DNA of 64,000 nucleotides from Cristatella mucedo (Eukaryota; Bryozoa; Phylactolaemata; Cristatellidae): NCBI GenBank assembly GCA_009760855.2, contig WPIO01000082.1:1157001-1221000 (forward strand), written 5' to 3'. The translations under genes and the position numbers were made by a program. Positions 60,231-64,000 of this stretch are shown piece by piece (position 1 is the first letter of the stretch; each line of letters opens with the position of its first letter). Under the pieces are notes generated by a model that did no database searches, was not told the origin of the DNA, and worked only from the letters and a program-made list of their open reading frames with translations.

Positions 60231-60849
60231 GATCGTTTTCCTAGCTACTAGAAAAATAAATGGAGAGGTTTCCGGAATGCATTTCCGTCTTCTTAGCAGC
60301 TTCACTATCTCCAGAGGCCTTTATGAGCCACCAGCTAAAGACTGGCTAGAGAATCTAACCAGCTTAATATCCCCAATTGGACGTTAAAAAGCTATTTCCT
60401 AAGGCTACTCACAGTGGAATGTCATTAAAGGATTTTAATATTCAGCTTGGTCGTTTCCATGATTTAGCTTGGAGCTCAGACAAACCAATGGGCAACTTCC
60501 AATAAGACTTTAGCATTCTTAAAAAGCCGACAATCATCCAAAATTAGCTTGGGGAAGTTTCTTTCAGGACTATGGATTTAGTTGATAAAATAATTGAATA
60601 ATAAATTTTGACACTTGGGCTCTACAGCTAGTAACCATACTTTTTTGAAAACTGAGCAGAAATGAGATCAACGTGGCGCGATCTAAGCGTGGACGCTCAA
60701 ACTGACTTCCAGAAAGGTTATACTACTTTTTTCATGACAAGAATATATTAACAGAGCTCGTAAATATGTAACATCTTTATCAGCATTAGCGATTTTACAC
60801 CTTAGAATCAATTATTAGCCTATACAATTTTTAGTATGCGTCGGTGGAT
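60231..60849. other. Unassigned, possibly inside the hAT-like remnant
   Basis: A readable but broken plus-strand stretch near 60420-60500 (SLKDFNIQLGRFHDLAWS) matches nothing I recognise. Confidence 0.3.
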
Positions 60850-61550
60850 CCAAGTGTGATTCGGAAATAGAAAAGGCTAAATCTCAAAATTTGCTCTGCA
60901 AGCATATCTCCAGTTGAATCATCTGCACTTAATCTAGGTGTCCTGTTCCAAAATGAACTTTGTTATATGGCCGCGTCAGCTCTACAGTCACGTCAGCTAA
61001 CTTTAAGGTACACATTTTTTCTATAATTTGGGCTTATTAAGGCAGGAACGCCTCAACTAAATTGATTTTAGCATTTGTGACATCCCTTCTTGATTTCTGT
61101 AACTCATTGCTGTCTAAATAACCGGCTTGCTAGCTAAATTACCGGCTTGCTGAATTACCGGCATATTCAATTAAGAAGTTGCGGCTGGTGCAAGACACTG
61201 TAGCCAAGCTTGTCTGAAGTAAGCTTCACACTTTCCACATCATACCACTTCTGACGATCTGCGCTGGCTCCCAGTCAAGCCACGCAACGACTTTTCGAAG
61301 ATTTTTCACTTACGTTTAGGTCCCTTCATTCTTTAACTCCAGTCTATCCATCAAATCTACTTCCGCACCAGGCAAAGCATCGTACCAACTGGTTTTTGGA
61401 ATCGTATTGATAACCTATACCTTGTACAAAACTCAAATCCTTTGAAGATCGTACTTTTATTTCGTATGCCCCAAAGCCTGGAACTCACTTCCGACTTGCG
61501 TTACGACATCACCTGACTTTACCACATTTAAAAGCTGTTAGAGCGCATGG
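60850..61550 (+). mobile_element. LINE F1 C-terminal region
   Basis: Plus-strand remnants from the region upstream of the C-terminal segment (GTGATTCGGAAATAGAAAAGG) through TACCACTTCTGACGATCTGCGCTGGCTCCC to CATTTAAAAGCTGTTAGAGCGC. It lacks the 3' tail. A local triplication (ACCGGCTTGCT-type words) lies at 61120-61160. Confidence 0.75.
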
Positions 61551-64000
61551 TTTCTTCTTCTTTCACACCTCTAGATCGATAAAAAGTAGAGGTAGAGTTG
61601 CTAATGTCGCGCTCTCAAAATTTGACTTCAAACCATTTGCAGTACCCTTGAAGCAGTCTTTCGAATCGAATTTGTTAATTTCAACAGACAACAAGCAACC
61701 GATGATGGCAGCAGTTTATCGCCCACCAGTAACCAAGCCCTTTTTCTCAGATTTCTCCGATCTCATTTCGAGTTCTGTGTGACGGAAATTGACCTTTCCT
61801 TATCATGGGTGAGTTCAACATTCTTTTTGATAACTTATTCTATTCCTTTAGATTCGAATTTCATCCACTGACTGACTCGTTGTCACTTGTGGCTTATGTG
61901 CAAGCCCCTACTCACATCAAGGGTTACACACTCGACCAAATTCTCATAAAGCTGCACTTTCGCATCATCAATTATTACCAAATCCTGCTAATCTGGTCAT
62001 GTGCGGACCTCATCCAGTCTGCAGTTTAGGCCCACCTCCACCCCATTTAAAATCACACGTGAATCGCGAAACATCAAGACCCTTGACATCGATGCTGTCC
62101 GTGCGAGAATATCTTTCTCGCCTCTTCTGTTCAGTCCTTCTCCCGACCTATCAGCATTGGTAGGCTTTTACAGCACGACACTGGCTAACATGCTCGACGA
62201 GTTTGCACCTCTGACTAAGCTCAGTGTGAGTTCTCGTCCAGAGCGCAAACAATTCACAACAGACATTCAACTAGCTAGGTCTACTAAGCACAAGCTTTAA
62301 AAACCATACAAAATATTAGGACTGACTGTCCATCGACACACATGCGAGGGCTACTGTGGGTCATACCAATCGACCTAGCAAATGCAAAGTCTAGATTCTA
62401 CAAATAAATTGCTGAATTACAGATGCACGATCCAAAAATGCTGATGGCAATGGTGAAGCATCTCCTTAGCCATTCCCAGGTTAGCTCCTTACCGAATAAT
62501 TCAGGTGGTGATCACGCAAATCGCTTCTCTAACTTCTTTGTTCAGAAGATAGGTAAGATCAGGCAGCATATCCCTATGATGGCAGCATTCCCCTAGAATG
62601 CTGTCCCTGAATTCCATGCAACACCTCAATGTCTATATTCAACGAGGTCACTAGTGACCTCGTCCTGAAGTTAATATCCTAATCAAAGAAGACAACTTGT
62701 CCTTTGGACTCTATTCCCACTGTCCTGCTTCAATGATGCATTGCCCTGCTGCTGTCTTGAAAAACTACCACCAATAAATGTCATTAGCCACAGGACATGT
62801 CCCTGCACATTTCATAAGGGCTGTAGTCAGGCTATACTCACGAAAGCATAACCAGACCAAGAAAACTTAGGCAATTCTACCCAATCTCTATTCAAAGATT
62901 CCTATCAAAGACACTGGAACGAGTCATGGCAGACCAGCTGAACTTTTTCATTAAAACTTCTAACCTTGCTTATAGTTTCTAGTCTGCTTTTAGAGCTACT
63001 CCATCAACTCAGTCAGCACTACTTCAGGTGTAAAACGACCTATGTAGAAATATAGACATAGGTAGAATAGCTAGCTTGTTTAGCTCGATCCTTCGGCAGC
63101 TTCATCGATCACCAAGCCACTCTTGAGTGCCTCTCATCTCGCCTGGACATCACTGGAGCTGTTCTGCAATGGTTCATGTCTTCAGTTAAAGACTCTAGTG
63201 TACTAATGTGAACGGACAACGATTATCCGAGGAACCCATGATATATGTGGTACATCAGGGTTCCTTCCTTGGTCCACTTCTTTTCACAGTTTAAACTCTC
63301 CCTCTTGAAGATGTGATTGCAAACAGCTATTTAGGCTATCGCTTCTATGCAGATGACAGACAGCTGTGCCTTTTATTTGATCCCTCAGCCCTTCTCCACG
63401 TCGAATTCTCTCAACTCCCTTGCTGTATGTATTGACGACTTCTGCACATAAATAGCAAAACATGTTTCTGAAATTGAATAAGAATAAAATCAACTTACTA
63501 GCTATGGGCGAACCAAGGATGATTCGGGAAAATGGAAAGGCTACCGCTCAACATTAGCGCTGCCAGCATATCTCTTGTTGAATCTGAAGACATCTAATTG
63601 TCATGTTCCGAAGTGACCTTTCATGGGAAGACCCCATCAGCTCCGCAGTCAACTCTGAGTACTTTCAGTTGCATAAAATTGCTAAAACTTGAGCTTGTTT
63701 AGGCAGGATTTCCACATCTAAATTTGTCCCTTCATTTGTGACATCCTGTCTTGACTTCTGTAACTCACTGGTTGATGGCCAATCGGACTGTTCAACCAGA
63801 AGCTTAGAGCTGTTGCAAAACTGCGCAGCTAGGCTTGTCTGTCGCAAGCATCGCAGTTGCCACATCACACCACTCCTGACCGACCTGCATTAGCTCCTAG
63901 TCAAGCAAGGCATCGACTTCAAGATTTTGTCAGTCACTTTCAGATCCCTTCATTCTTTGGCTTCAGCCTACCTATCAGATCTACTCCCCAACCAGGCTAA
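61551..64000 (+). mobile_element. LINE F1, endonuclease to C-terminal region, cut by window end
   Basis: The plus strand has endonuclease remnants (AAVYRPPVTKPFFSDFSDLI near 61705-61770, VQAPTHIKGYTLDQIL at 61805-62029), a linker (IDAVRARISFSPLL, ADMLDEFAPLTK-like, 62001-62300), RT fragments (62900-63480, decayed YADD near 63340) and the C-terminal segment (CATCACACCACTCCTGACCGACC) to the last base. Second most complete F1 copy. Confidence 0.88.

Overview
The window is animal nuclear DNA, AT-rich and dominated by decayed retrotransposons. It shows GT-AG introns, signal peptides, tRNA-headed SINEs, long microsatellites and no long ORFs. The only host genes I can support encode secreted lectin-like proteins with a fibrinogen C-terminal domain (FReD). 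One of them carries an N-terminal PAN/Apple-like module. Expanded FReD families of this kind, together with LINE and SINE relics, suggest a marine or freshwater invertebrate. A mollusc or other lophotrochozoan is my guess, but the sequence does not prove the phylum.

Layout: 1-5 kb is a pile of LINE fragments. From 6.6 to 25.9 kb, four exons on the + strand (6629-6787, 12248-12441, 15504-15639, 25797-25948) join in frame. They make a complete fibrinogen-like domain of about 212 residues with four conserved cysteines, a DxDxD calcium site and a stop, followed by an AATAAA signal. The 5' exons of this gene (FReD-A) are not visible and probably lie left of the window. From 26.4 to 35 kb there is a GT microsatellite, unassigned sequence, a decayed Ty3/Gypsy pol and more LINE pieces. 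At 35.26 kb a second gene (FReD-B) starts with a signal peptide and a six-cysteine PAN-like exon. Its first fibrinogen exon (51531-51689) is about 92% identical (counted by eye) to that of FReD-A and lies 16 kb away. The remaining fibrinogen exons of FReD-B are not found before 64 kb. The second half of the window, 53-64 kb, is again mostly LINE.

Two LINE families fill the introns. Family F1 has an endonuclease plus reverse transcriptase of the CR1/L2/Jockey type. Its 3' end is a stem-loop followed by an ATT-rich tail, and about thirty fragments are present. Family F2 has a related pol and a TACATTACATAACA-type 3' tail. F1 copies in the FReD introns are mainly antisense to the genes. Several nested insertions can be read directly. 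At least two tRNA-derived SINEs carry an F1-like 3' tail, which suggests that they borrow the F1 machinery. No element here has an intact ORF.

The points most worth a second look are: the tandem FReD duplication; a conserved 25-codon reading extension beyond the first fibrinogen exon that stops at the same place in both paralogues; the F1-SINE tail partnership; and a 72-75 bp minisatellite whose period stays a multiple of three. All comparisons were made by eye. Edges of old repeats are approximate, often by tens of bases.
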